64,000 nucleotides of DNA from Nitzschia sp. DOCU1 (GCA_951394045.1 OX595991.1:2294001-2358000); one strand, 5' to 3'. Shown: positions 29,905 to 39,977, counted from the stretch's first letter. Notes: generated by a model not told the origin, from the sequence alone. Translations and numbers: made by a program.

Positions 29905-30336
29905 TTCTCATCAAAGATCCGACAGAGAAAGCAATCGCCCGACACTTCTGATAGATTAGTAAACACTCAGACTAAACAGTAATGGAAGTACCATGCTACA
30001 GGGAGCTACTAGTAGCTGGACGATGTTTGCAAGCTCCAAAGCTAAGATTTGCTGCAAAAGACTACTTTTGGTGATAGACGGTTGATGGCAAGGATAGCAA
30101 CGACATGGATCATGCTGTGAGTCATATTTTAATCCGACAAGGGGTTTCGTGAATGCCATTGCTTAGTGAATGTAGGACTAGCAAGATAAGGCTTTACTGT
30201 GACAATGTGGCGCATACACCCAAATGTTAAGATATAGTATGGCCTAGTGAATGGGCGAAATAGTTGGTTTTAGATGGCATGCTTTCTCAAAGCCATCCAT
30301 ACCCACACGCAGTTGTTCGTGCTGATTCTTGCGTTG
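29905..30336. other. Convergent intergenic region
   Basis: 432 bp holding the 3' ends of the lipase and of the gene on the other strand. No feature recognised. Confidence 0.35.
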
Positions 30337-33300
30337 TTAGTGATTAATCATGAAGCGCTGACGACGCTCACGTTTAATTGTCTGGACACGAACGAGGTCG
30401 TGAACATACAATGAACCGAAGCCAACGACGGACACGGCAAAGAGTACCTTGAGAATCCGAGCAAAAGAAAAGATCTTGCTGGATTTTGCGCGGGCCTCGA
30501 CAAGGACCATCGTCCCTTCGAGTGGGACAATGTCATCGATATTGTCAGGTAGAATAGGAATATTCTCAGTGGTGTCGATCAACTGCACCGCTGCATCAGA
30601 TTCTGCCGAAGCATGGACAGTGGGCAAATCAACGGTCTTTGTGACCTTAGCCTGATCGTGCCTCTCCAAGTCCGCCTTCGAATCCAAATCTGTATGGCTC
30701 TTGGCGGCTGGCAGGAGGGCAGGTGGACCATCAATTTTTGTTTTTCCAAAATCGATTTCTCCGCGCCACGGAGACACCGGTGTGTCAGGTGGAACAGAAA
30801 TATTCTCAGTGGTGTCGGTCAACTGCACCGCTGCATCAGATTCTGCCGAAGCATGGGTAGTGGGCAAATCAACGGTTTCTGTGACCTGAGCCTGAGCGTG
30901 CCCGTCAAAGTCTGCCTTCGACTCCAACTCTGCATTGCTCTTGGCGGCTGGCAGGAAGGCAGGTGGACCATCAATCTTTGTTTTTCCGAAATACATTTCT
31001 TCTAACCACGGAGACACTCGCTTCTCGGGTGCGTTCTCCTCTTGGCCCTTGTTCAGAGCACACGCATCAACCCCGGTAGGCGCCGCTACAATTTGAGCTT
31101 TGGTGGGCGAATCAACGGTCTTGGTCTGAGCATGAGCGTGCCCTTCCAAGTCTGTCTTCGCCACCAACTCTCCAGTGCTCTTGGCAGCTGACAGGGGGGC
31201 AGGTGTACGATCAATGCTCGCTTTTCCGAAATTGATCACTTCTAGCCACGGAGACACTCGCTTCTCGGGTGCATTCTCCTCTTGGCCCTTCGTCAGAGCA
31301 CACACATCTACCCCGGTATGCGTCGCTGCATTTTGGGTTTTGGCCGCTTTCCTCGTGGCCAAAAGGTCCTTCATTCTCTGCCTTCCTTGCTTCCACTGGC
31401 TGCGCATTGCTCGTTTTGCGACCCTGATATCCTCCTTTGTAACACGAAAAGGTGATCCCACTGCCGGTGCAGCGTCCACGGGGGCATCACCGCCTCGGGA
31501 ATCAGGCACCACTGCACCATGAACTTTGAGACTTGTTTCAGCGACCACCCTCTCTGCCTGCTCTACAGCTAGACGAACCTCGTTCCAGCCTTTCTCGTGT
31601 TCCGCGAGCTCAGCAGCGTGCCCCTTGTTTTTGGCATCAATGGTTTGCCTCGACAAACGAGTTCTATGTTTGCCGTCCTTGGATATAGTGTACATCATGG
31701 ACCTGTTTCCCCGGGATGTAAAGATCACGCTTCTGTGCCTTCCGTCTTCAGGTGGAACAAGAATGTCAAATAGGTCATCATCCTCAACATCCAAACTGTC
31801 CTGCGTCTTTATGGTTCCTACCAAAACCTTTTCGATCTGAGCTGCACTTCTGAGTGCCTCAAGAACAATGGCTGGTGCCTCGATGCATTCGTCAAGATAC
31901 CCAAGGACTCCGTGCTGGCCCTTCATCACCTTCATCATTTCATCAGAATAGATTCTGTTGACGGGCTTTATCTCTTCGACAACCGTTATATTGATGGGAA
32001 TACCCTGTTCCTCAAGAATGGACCGGTATAGCAAATCGTAGTCTTCCTTGCATTGAACGATATAGCTTTTGAGGTCGGCGTCTTTGATGAATCGCCTCAA
32101 GTACGAAGCAACGGGTTCGCTCTTTGTTGTGATTTCGCCCATGACTGGACCAAACACCGGCTTTCGAAACATTGCACGATTCTTGCTCAGCCACTCGGAT
32201 ATTTTGGCTATGTCTTGTTGCTGCTGGAACTTCCCAGAAAAATGATTGAGCCTGGAAGGCGCCTTTGCAATTTTGGTCGCCTTCGCCTTCCTCATCGCCA
32301 TTCGTTCCCTTAGTGTCAACCGCATAAACTCCACCTCATTGCGCATTGCCTTTCCTGCGACTTTCATATCCTCCCATGTACGACTAAGACGAGAAGGTGA
32401 TCCCACTGCCGGTGCAACGTCCACGAAGGCACCACCGCCTCGTGAACCAGGCGGTGCCGCACCATCAACTACGCCAGTCTTCGAATCACAAGACTCTCGA
32501 GCTTCTGGTGAGAGGTCTTCCTTGGCATTTCCCACCGGCTTAGCAGCATTCTTGGTGCACGTGCTTTCGGAAGCAGCAATTCTCTCCATAGCTGCGGGTG
32601 GTTTACTATCAGCGTTGTTCACGGTAACACTGCTTGCCGCTACAGGCGATGAAACCGGGCTTGGCTCTTTCACCTCTTCCTTCTTTGCAAGGTTGACCAA
32701 AAAGTCGCCTGAAGGAATGCTAGCGTTGAATAGGCGGCCTTTGTCCCCCACAAATCGAAGATTGAAAGGTGATGTGCCCCTGTTCTTCTCCTTCTCAGCT
32801 TCAGGCGACAAAGGATCTCGACAATCGTCCTTGCGTTTCTGTTTTTCCAGAGCAGGCTTCGCTTGAGGCTTGGAGTTTGATCCGTTGATAAGTTGATACA
32901 CCCGCTCTACTTTCTTACAAAGCTCTGTCTCTGTGATAGCCTTGACAAGGGGGCTTTCCTCTTGAGAAGCAGGCGGGGTTATCGTGGCGGTGGGATTCTT
33001 GGCCGGTGGCGAGGACTTGAGCTCCGTGGACTTCTTTGCAGCACATCGCCCCGAACCCTCCTTTCGAGCCACCTTCGCATCTCGAGCCACGGGATCCTGG
33101 GTGGCGGGACGCTTGCGATCATTCTCATCCGCATCTTTGAGGCTGTTTTTCAAAGCCAGCGTGAGGTTTTGACGAAATTCTTTCTCCAGAGGGTCCAAAG
33201 AAGACTCGTCAAAGTCATCACCGCCATCGGTCAAATCGATAGGGCTGGAGGGGTCGCGACCCTTCCACTCGTAGTCTTCCTCGTTCAAAAGGAACACCAT
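30337..33300 (-). CDS. Tail-anchored protein with SMC5-like hinge domain and internal repeats
   Basis: Intronless 987 aa. The N-terminus has an acidic SPIDLTDGGDD, a SUMO-interaction-like motif. A long low-complexity part leads to a helical segment (MRLTLRERMAMRKAKATKI). At about residues 370-560 is a folded domain beginning SEWLSKNRAMFRKPVFGPVMGE, with YIVQCKEDYDLLYRSILEEQG, GVLGYLDECIEAPAIVLEAL, KVLVGTIKTQD and a final MYTISKDGKHRTRLSR. Order and motifs match the hinge of SMC5. A short coil (EHEKGWNEVRLAVEQAERVV) follows. No Walker A, Walker B or ABC signature is present. Residues about 650-930 are three near-identical modules of about 80 residues (SPWLEEMYFGKTKIDGPPA...). A hydrophobic helix at about 942-962 near the C-terminus predicts tail anchoring. 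The neighbour at 33823-34851 is a relative. Confidence 0.72.
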   Translation of the reverse strand: MVFLLNEEDYEWKGRDPSSPIDLTDGGDDFDESSLDPLEKEFRQNLTLALKNSLKDADENDRKRPATQDPVARDAKVARKEGSGRCAAKKSTELKSSPPAKNPTATITPPASQEESPLVKAITETELCKKVERVYQLINGSNSKPQAKPALEKQKRKDDCRDPLSPEAEKEKNRGTSPFNLRFVGDKGRLFNASIPSGDFLVNLAKKEEVKEPSPVSSPVAASSVTVNNADSKPPAAMERIAASESTCTKNAAKPVGNAKEDLSPEARESCDSKTGVVDGAAPPGSRGGGAFVDVAPAVGSPSRLSRTWEDMKVAGKAMRNEVEFMRLTLRERMAMRKAKATKIAKAPSRLNHFSGKFQQQQDIAKISEWLSKNRAMFRKPVFGPVMGEITTKSEPVASYLRRFIKDADLKSYIVQCKEDYDLLYRSILEEQGIPINITVVEEIKPVNRIYSDEMMKVMKGQHGVLGYLDECIEAPAIVLEALRSAAQIEKVLVGTIKTQDSLDVEDDDLFDILVPPEDGRHRSVIFTSRGNRSMMYTISKDGKHRTRLSRQTIDAKNKGHAAELAEHEKGWNEVRLAVEQAERVVAETSLKVHGAVVPDSRGGDAPVDAAPAVGSPFRVTKEDIRVAKRAMRSQWKQGRQRMKDLLATRKAAKTQNAATHTGVDVCALTKGQEENAPEKRVSPWLEVINFGKASIDRTPAPLSAAKSTGELVAKTDLEGHAHAQTKTVDSPTKAQIVAAPTGVDACALNKGQEENAPEKRVSPWLEEMYFGKTKIDGPPAFLPAAKSNAELESKADFDGHAQAQVTETVDLPTTHASAESDAAVQLTDTTENISVPPDTPVSPWRGEIDFGKTKIDGPPALLPAAKSHTDLDSKADLERHDQAKVTKTVDLPTVHASAESDAAVQLIDTTENIPILPDNIDDIVPLEGTMVLVEARAKSSKIFSFARILKVLFAVSVVGFGSLYVHDLVRVQTIKRERRQRFMINH

Positions 33301-33822
33301 GGCTACTTCCCAGAGTCAATCTCAACTTATATGCTACAACACAGGGCACCGAACGAGTTGTGTTGTTATGGTTGATACCCACGGCGGATGATGATCTATG
33401 ATGGGGAAACTGCGTGTTCTGTGGCGAAAGATTTCCGCATCAGCGGGTTTCAGATTTTCGCGTGTATTTTATTCATTCCACGCAAGATACTTTTATGTTT
33501 TATACGTACCTGAATAGTTGGATAATGATAGGTAGGAGTCATGTTGATCGCGTTGCGTACGTTTTTTTGCGCAAAGTAAGGAGGAATCCCGCAGGGATTC
33601 GACTGTGCTATCTACAACTCCTAATAGTTTGCGTACTTGAGTAAAGTCAAAAATGAACTAATATGCATACTACTATTAAAGCATCATAGTAGAGAACGCT
33701 TAGCAACTAACTAGCGACTGTCGATGGAGTGGGAGACGCTTTGTCCCTGCGGGACATATGATGGTCTTCTCGAGGAGTGGCAGCAGCACATTATAGAACA
33801 TTGCGAATTGGCTATGTACATT
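33301..33822. other. Intergenic region between the two tail-anchored paralogues
   Basis: 522 bp on the promoter side of the 987-aa gene and the 3' side of its paralogue. Short frames only; nothing recognised. Confidence 0.35.
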
Positions 33823-34851
33823 CTACATGTCCTGTGATTGGTCGAAGCAAGTCTCCCAGAAGCTAGCCGAGACCGGCCCAAAGCCTAGCAGGAGTTCGTC
33901 GATTTGCTGCAGAATCTTGCTGCGATGGTCGTAAAGATAAAGAGCGCCGAAAGTAACAACCCCCAAGGCACCTAGCCCTGTAAACACCCGGGCACCGGTA
34001 AAGAATCGAGACCTCTTGGTAGAAGAATTATCCACAAGAATGGAATGAGAAACCTTAGCTGAACCGGCCAAAGAATCGAGAGGCTTCAGCAGTTGATCGC
34101 AACTGTGTTGGTCCGGCGACAAACCGGAAACAAACGATTTGACTGCTGTCCTATCAGCACCAACTTTGTTGTCAGTCATATCATTAGATTCATTGGTGTC
34201 ATTGTGAATCCCTAGCTGGTGGCTAATTGACGATACGTCATTCCCAAAGGGATTGCCAATTGTTTCTTCGACTGCGTCACCATTTTCTGTAGCCGTTGCA
34301 GACAATCCCAAATTGACAGCTTCTCGTTCCATACTTCTAGCAAATAGTTGATTAGGAGCATACACCAAAATATCTCTCCCCAAATTGCCCTGACAGGATT
34401 GCTCGACGCCGTCGAATGACTCTGCAGGAGGTGGTAGCAACTTGGTGGTAAAGTCATCGCAAGATGCCTCTTTCACGCCCATAGTAGCAGCTGCCACGTT
34501 GCTTCCAGAATCTAATTTGTAGGTATCCTTGTTTGGCTGTTGCAAGACCCGTGCCATCTTGGCATCTCGGGGGCTCGCCGTCGCCGCTGCAGGCAACTTT
34601 CTTTTGGACGCATCACCCGCTTCCGGTTCTTCGACATTCTTCTCTCCACCCTGCTTAGAGATTTCTGGTAGCTGATAATGGACCAACATTTCTGGTAGCT
34701 GATAAGGGACCAACCGAAATTCCGAATCAACATCTTCTAGAGGCGCTTCCACTTCTTCGCCATTGTTCATGTTACTGTCGTTGTTGTCTCCGGTAAGATC
34801 GATCAATAGAGACTCCTTCTTGGGAACCTCCTTGTCAGAAGAGAATGACAT
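33823..34851 (-). CDS. Tail-anchored paralogue with SUMO-interaction-like motif, no hinge
   Basis: 342 aa. It shares its ends with the 987-aa neighbour: SLLIDLTGDN versus SPIDLTDGGDD at the N-terminus, a short element RDAKMAR versus RDAKVAR near residue 100, and a C-terminal hydrophobic helix (FTGLGALGVVTFGALYLYDH versus VLFAVSVVGFGSLYVHD). The middle is disordered and acidic, without the SMC-like domain or the 80-residue modules. A duplicated YQLPEM...YQLPEI pair lies at about 49-63. Membrane tail anchor and SUMO-interaction motif are inferred. Function unknown; probably a duplicate of the neighbour that lost or never gained the hinge. Confidence 0.6.
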   Translation of the reverse strand: MSFSSDKEVPKKESLLIDLTGDNNDSNMNNGEEVEAPLEDVDSEFRLVPYQLPEMLVHYQLPEISKQGGEKNVEEPEAGDASKRKLPAAATASPRDAKMARVLQQPNKDTYKLDSGSNVAAATMGVKEASCDDFTTKLLPPPAESFDGVEQSCQGNLGRDILVYAPNQLFARSMEREAVNLGLSATATENGDAVEETIGNPFGNDVSSISHQLGIHNDTNESNDMTDNKVGADRTAVKSFVSGLSPDQHSCDQLLKPLDSLAGSAKVSHSILVDNSSTKRSRFFTGARVFTGLGALGVVTFGALYLYDHRSKILQQIDELLLGFGPVSASFWETCFDQSQDM

Positions 34852-35223
34852 TGTTCGTTCTGAAATGGCAAACCTTCCAAATGTTTCAGAAATGAATGAA
34901 TGCCTTCTTGCCGAGTCAAGGAGTATTGGGATTGCAATTTTACATCTCCACGCCTATCATAGGAGTGCACAGTACAGTCGGTGCCGCAAAATTTGGATTT
35001 TACGCATTTGACAGCTTCTCGAATCGCCTCAAATTTTTGGGCGCGCCATATCTTGCCCTGACGAAATGAATGCCACAATGACTGGATTCAGGTATTACTG
35101 CATTTCCTCATGCCAAGCATTCTGCTACAGTCAGAGCAACTAAGGTAGCAGTAATATGGTAGAAAACATGATGGAGAGCATCGTTCGAATGCACAATCTT
35201 GTCTCTGTGGAGAGGTAAAAAAG
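34852..35223. other. Intergenic region up to tRNA-Tyr
   Basis: 372 bp, promoter side of the 342-aa gene. No other feature recognised. Confidence 0.3.
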
Positions 35224-35310
35224 TCTCGCCGACAGGAATCGAACCAGTGACCGATGGATAAGCTGTTGTCAAACTACAGTCCACCGCTCTGCCAACTGAG
35301 CTACAGCGAG
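35224..35310 (-). tRNA. tRNA-Tyr(GTA) with 14-nt intron, second copy
   Basis: Exons match the 13870-13956 gene base for base; only one intron base differs (TTTGACAACAGCTT here). It is in opposite orientation, 21 kb away. Flanks show no shared sequence, so it is a dispersed gene copy rather than part of a recent large duplication. Confidence 0.95.
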
Positions 35311-35488
35311 ACATCGTACAAACTCAGGTGAAATTTAACTACATAAATACTTTTTGAGGACCCCGAATGTTTGCACATCACTATGGACGACGGCGACAGT
35401 CAGTGGGCAATGCAATAGTACCATTACTTTGTGCAGGAACAAGCATTTGGACTATCACTGCTGCACAATTCCCTCTATCACAAGCAGC

Positions 35489-38400
35489 ATGTTTCCCAGT
35501 GTCTCACTGGTAGCATGGGCTCTTTTGAGTTCGTCTTCTACGTTAGTGGAAGCAAATCCTGCTTCCAGACCGTACATTCCCTTTCGGACATCGCCCTTCA
35601 ATCACTCGCATTTGCACCACACCTTGTCCTGGGATGACCCCGTGCCTCCCACCAACACCAAAATATCAAGTTATGATGCCGATGCGGCTGTCCCGGATCC
35701 TCATTGTCCCCTCAAATTCTCCTTGGGCGTGAGTCATCGCCATCATCATGCGGCACCTGGTCTCGGCATTGTGGAACCTCCCGTGATCTTTCCCATTTTG
35801 CCCGAACTGGGGCCGGGCCGCCAAGTCATGTACACGACGCATTATGAGCATTTGGATTTACTGACGCCATTGCATATGATAAAGCAAGAAGTCGTAAAAG
35901 AGGGATTGATCCAGCACATGGAGTATCCATTGTTGTTTGAATCCAGTGCCTTTTTGACGTCCCCCATACTTCGAGATGTGAATATGGATGGCATTGTCGA
36001 TGTGATTTTGGTGGACTATGACGGGGGCATTTATGCCATGGGAACAAAAGTGTCACCGAACAATAACAAACGGTACTTTCACAAGGCGCAAGTCCCTCGT
36101 TTACATGTGCGGCGGCAGTGGATGGAATCCAGGGTCAATGAAACACTGGGAATTGAAGTCAAACCTCAACCAGAAGACAAGGAGACTAAAGAAAAGGAGG
36201 AACCGATTCCCATGACGGATGATATTCCCATGAATAAGTATCGTAGTCATGGAGACAAACCCTATGATCCGTATCACTCGTATTTTGAGTATACCTATGG
36301 ATCGATGCATGAACATGAAACGATTCTACGAGGCGTACCAGCCAATGTTCTGAAGCAAGACCAAGAACATGTAGTTGGCTTGGAAGAAAGGCGCAAGCGC
36401 AAAATCAAACATCATCATCATGGTGGGGAAGGGACGGAAAGTGAACCGGGTGCACTCTTGGAAGATGGAGGCGATGTTGAGAGTGGCGACAGTATCGAAG
36501 AGGAAGCAGTGGAGGGAGGGGCAATGGATATTTCTGGCGACGGCGGAGTGATGGAAGAGGACCACCGTCGTCTGATGGAAGTATTGCCAGTAGACCATTC
36601 CCACCGGCGCCTCCAAGAGGCGGAGGAACTTCATGACGGCCAAGGACAACAAGATCCAGTTGATACTGCGGCTGAGGGCGTCAAGTCAGAGTCAGTCGAC
36701 GAGCACGCGAAGGCTGCAAACGAGGATGAAGCAGCCCATGCTGACGCCAATGCGCACCAAGAAGAATTTCGTGAAGGCGAAAAAGGAGCTGTTGCGGACA
36801 ACAAGGAGCAAGAGTCAGATGAGGGCGAGCATGGCGAGGAGAATTTGGGTGAGCAAAATGAACTGGACTCCTTCGATGGCGGCCGACCGGCCGACGACGA
36901 TGTGGGGATATACCGGGGTAATTACGGCGACGACATGTTGGATCCACCCATGGATGTGGTGATGCAGGATAAGACGGACGATACTCCGCCCACCATTGGA
37001 GACGATGATCGTCCTCGTTACGATGATGCCTATCCCAACAACAGGTACGATGACTACTACGGGCGATACAAGAACTCCGAACACGACGACTACTACAATG
37101 ACAAGCACTATGTGAGGATTCCGCCCCACATTTTGTGTGCGCCAGTAGCAGCGGATTTGCCCAAGTTGTACAGTCAAAATGGCGAGATGGAAACCCTGCT
37201 GTTTCTCGCCGTCTCGTATTACTTGGACGAAGATGAATACGAAGGCTTCTTTTCGTACAAGCGGTTCCGAGATCGAGATCAAGGAGATGAAACTGAAGTC
37301 CAACGGGGAATGTACGTTGCCAACGCGATCATGGTCTATCAATACGGAGACTCCCCTCGCTGGGGGCGTCAAGAGCATTTGGATTTGAGCGCTGATCACT
37401 CCGCGCCCATCAACACAACACTTGTGGGTTCTATACCGCTTCAGCAAGACAATACAAAGATGGGAGCCTTCGCTCTGGCGAGCCCGACGGTTGCTGATCT
37501 AGACGGCTCGGGGAGCCCCGACGTAATCATGGGGACCAGTATGGGTCTCCTCTATGTCATGGATGCTCGAAATCTCTACACCCGAGATGGCTGGCCCGTC
37601 CAATTCCAGAGAGGCATTGAATCAAGAGTCTTGGTGGAAGATGTTCGAGACGATACCAACTTGGAATTGTTCGTTGCTGATGTGGGCGGTACGGTCACAT
37701 GCTTGAACCACAAGGGCGAGAAGCTGTGGCATCGCAATCTTGTGGAGAGTGTTGCCACTGATGGCCAGGAAGCCACCATTCTAGCGGCCTCTCCTATGGT
37801 GCTGGGGGACATAGATGGCGATGGGATGCTCGATTTGGTACAGCTACTTCAGATTCGAGTTGCTGATGGGGTTGGGATACTCTATCTATTCGCAATGTCT
37901 GCTGACACTGGAAAGGATCTCAAGGTCTTCCCGAAGCGAATCGACAAGAGCGAAGATCAGCCCAAGAACGACAGCCAAGAATTCGTCATTCAAAAGCTTC
38001 CTGCTCCACTCTTGGTGGACCTACATTCTGACCAGAGCTGGCTAGAATCCTATCTCCATCGTGGCGGTACAAGCTATACCAAGCCTTCACAATCCCATTC
38101 TGGCGATAAGGCCCCACATGGAGGGCGCAATATCGGACTTCATGTTGTGTTCCCCGTGGAAAATAGCGTCGTAGTTATGGAAGGCGCATCTGGGTGCGCT
38201 CAAACTATTTCCATCGGTGACGAAGTTCTTGCCATGGTACAGGCAGATGACGTTCACGGTACGGGCGGCTTGGATTTGGTCATTACGACAGTCTCTGGTA
38301 ACGTCATCACGCTGGAAAGTCCCGCTCCGTACCATCCGCTTAATGTCTGGAACAATGGCGAGATGCGAGGTAGAACGAACAATTTCGCCCACGGATACGG

Positions 38401-38878
38401 AGCGTCGCAAGGCATTTTTGTACACCCAGTTAGCCGAGAGTACCGGGACATCTTTGGCGTTTACATTCCTGTTACCTTTGAGATCTTTGACAACCGCCCT
38501 AACATCCGCAACGAACCGGACAAGCGCGTCTACTTGGTTGAAATTCGCGTGGGCACTTCCCTGCCCATATTCCGTAAGACCTACAACCAGGTGGGGGTAT
38601 TTACCGAGCGCATGTACATCCCTCACGGCCCTGGGTACTACCAAGTGACCGCCATGCTCAAGTCAACCCATGGGATAATCTACGAGGACACTTTCCACCT
38701 TGGGTACAACGTCAACTACATGAAGGGATTTTCATTCATGCTTTGGCTGCCCCTCCTTTTTGCCTCGGTATCGATTTTCCTTTGCGGTACAAGAAAGACT
38801 CACTGGGACGATGATGACTATGATGGCGACGATCTGAATGGGCGACAAGGCATCTTGGGTGGCCCACTTCCAGAATAA
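35489..38878 (+). CDS. DEX1-like integrin-alpha FG-GAP repeat membrane protein
   Basis: 1129 aa from ATG 35489; this start gives a clean signal peptide (MFPSVSLVAWALLSSSSTLVEA), whereas the frame back to 35354 does not. FG-GAP/calcium-loop repeats are seen as DVNMDGIVDVILVDYDGG (about 157), DLDGSGSPDVIMG (about 671), and DIDGDGMLDLVQLL (about 774). A very acidic, His/Asp-rich insert separates the first repeat from the others. A single membrane helix (FMLWLPLLFASVSIFLCG) and a short acidic cytosolic tail (WDDDDYDGDD) end the protein. Architecture and IPPHILCAPVAADL resemble plant DEX1, a surface and endomembrane protein needed for exine patterning. A secretory or cell-surface, calcium-binding role is inferred. 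Confidence 0.8.
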   Translation: MFPSVSLVAWALLSSSSTLVEANPASRPYIPFRTSPFNHSHLHHTLSWDDPVPPTNTKISSYDADAAVPDPHCPLKFSLGVSHRHHHAAPGLGIVEPPVIFPILPELGPGRQVMYTTHYEHLDLLTPLHMIKQEVVKEGLIQHMEYPLLFESSAFLTSPILRDVNMDGIVDVILVDYDGGIYAMGTKVSPNNNKRYFHKAQVPRLHVRRQWMESRVNETLGIEVKPQPEDKETKEKEEPIPMTDDIPMNKYRSHGDKPYDPYHSYFEYTYGSMHEHETILRGVPANVLKQDQEHVVGLEERRKRKIKHHHHGGEGTESEPGALLEDGGDVESGDSIEEEAVEGGAMDISGDGGVMEEDHRRLMEVLPVDHSHRRLQEAEELHDGQGQQDPVDTAAEGVKSESVDEHAKAANEDEAAHADANAHQEEFREGEKGAVADNKEQESDEGEHGEENLGEQNELDSFDGGRPADDDVGIYRGNYGDDMLDPPMDVVMQDKTDDTPPTIGDDDRPRYDDAYPNNRYDDYYGRYKNSEHDDYYNDKHYVRIPPHILCAPVAADLPKLYSQNGEMETLLFLAVSYYLDEDEYEGFFSYKRFRDRDQGDETEVQRGMYVANAIMVYQYGDSPRWGRQEHLDLSADHSAPINTTLVGSIPLQQDNTKMGAFALASPTVADLDGSGSPDVIMGTSMGLLYVMDARNLYTRDGWPVQFQRGIESRVLVEDVRDDTNLELFVADVGGTVTCLNHKGEKLWHRNLVESVATDGQEATILAASPMVLGDIDGDGMLDLVQLLQIRVADGVGILYLFAMSADTGKDLKVFPKRIDKSEDQPKNDSQEFVIQKLPAPLLVDLHSDQSWLESYLHRGGTSYTKPSQSHSGDKAPHGGRNIGLHVVFPVENSVVVMEGASGCAQTISIGDEVLAMVQADDVHGTGGLDLVITTVSGNVITLESPAPYHPLNVWNNGEMRGRTNNFAHGYGASQGIFVHPVSREYRDIFGVYIPVTFEIFDNRPNIRNEPDKRVYLVEIRVGTSLPIFRKTYNQVGVFTERMYIPHGPGYYQVTAMLKSTHGIIYEDTFHLGYNVNYMKGFSFMLWLPLLFASVSIFLCGTRKTHWDDDDYDGDDLNGRQGILGGPLPE

Positions 38879-38986
38879 ATAATCCCTGAAAACGGTCTAG
38901 TCTAGCTAACTTTGAAATAAACGCAGCGATTTGATTTCGTACACCTGGCGACTGAAACCATTTGAAATCACCATTACTGTCCCTGT

Positions 38987-39977
38987 TTATTTAGATGGCT
39001 TCTTGACGGAAATTCCATCCGATCCAGCAATGATGACAGCAGTGGACATGTCGCAAAAGAGGCCGTGGTCGACGACACCGCATACATTCTTCAAGTCGGC
39101 AGCCATCTTTCTGGGATCCTTAATGGGCTTGTCGAAATGAAGGTCGACAATGTAGTTTCCATTGTCAGTGACAGCGATTTCATCACCGTCAGGCTTGTTG
39201 GTAGACGACGATCCCATTCGGAGGACGGGCTTGCATCCCGCGCAAGAAGGAAGTGCGGCAACCTGTCGCATAGTGTGTTCATGGCAGAAAGGAGTGATTT
39301 CGACTGGGATCGGAAATCCAGGTCCAAGTCCATCAGTGAGCTTAGATTCATCAACTGAAGTTTAGAGGTGAGAATGACAGAATCTTAGCGCTCCAGGTTC
39401 ATACACCAAAAATCTTTGCTTACCGATGACAATGAATTTATCGGCCATAATCTCGACCATCTTTTCCCGGAGAAGAGCTCCTCCACCACCTTTTACCAGG
39501 TTAAGATCCGGATCCACTTCGTCCGCTCCATCGATGGCAACATCCAACTTGGAGTGGGTGTCCAAGGTAACAAGAGGGATTCCCAAGCTCTCGGCTTGCT
39601 CCTTGGTTCGGATGGAGGTGGGAATAGCGAGAATATCCTTCAATTCCCCAGATTTTAGCTTCATGCCGACTCGTTCAACAGCGAAGTAGGCAGTGGAACC
39701 TGTTCCAAGACCAACGACCATGCCACTTTTGACGTAGTCATCGACAGCCTTGTAACCGAAAACAGGAACGCAAACACGTTAGATGCCCGAGCGTCTTGGA
39801 CTTCATTTTTCAAAGTCGTCTTACCTTGTAACCGACCTGTTTCTTCAGTTCATCTTGTGACACCATGCTGCTGCTAAGCGTTGTAAAAGACTTGAAAGCA
39901 GGGCGAGTGGTAGGAGCAAAAGCAGTGAACGCGTTCGCAGTGGCAACAGAAAGGAGGGCAACAGAGAGGACTCTCAT
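38987..39977 (-). CDS. rpiA: Plastid ribose-5-phosphate isomerase A, two introns
   Basis: Exons 39825-39977, 39424-39748 and 38987-39354 (minus) give 281 aa; introns of 76 and 69 bp are GT-AG and all joins keep frame. The start MRVLSVALLSVATANAFTAFAP is a signal peptide plus Phe motif, giving plastid targeting. Motifs of RpiA: GLGTGSTAYFAVERV at about 62, AIDGADEVDPDLNLVKGGGGALLREK at about 130 with the catalytic acids and Lys, FIVIVDESKLTDGLG across the second splice, and PVEITPFCHEH. The enzyme interconverts ribose-5-phosphate and ribulose-5-phosphate in the Calvin cycle and pentose phosphate pathway. The first intron is flanked by a 12-bp direct repeat. Converges with the DEX1-like gene, 108 bp apart. 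Confidence 0.95.

Noticed and set aside
36326..37447. Long minus-strand frames inside the DEX1-like gene
   Set aside because: Shadows of the acidic low-complexity insert; hydrophobic or basic products without domains.
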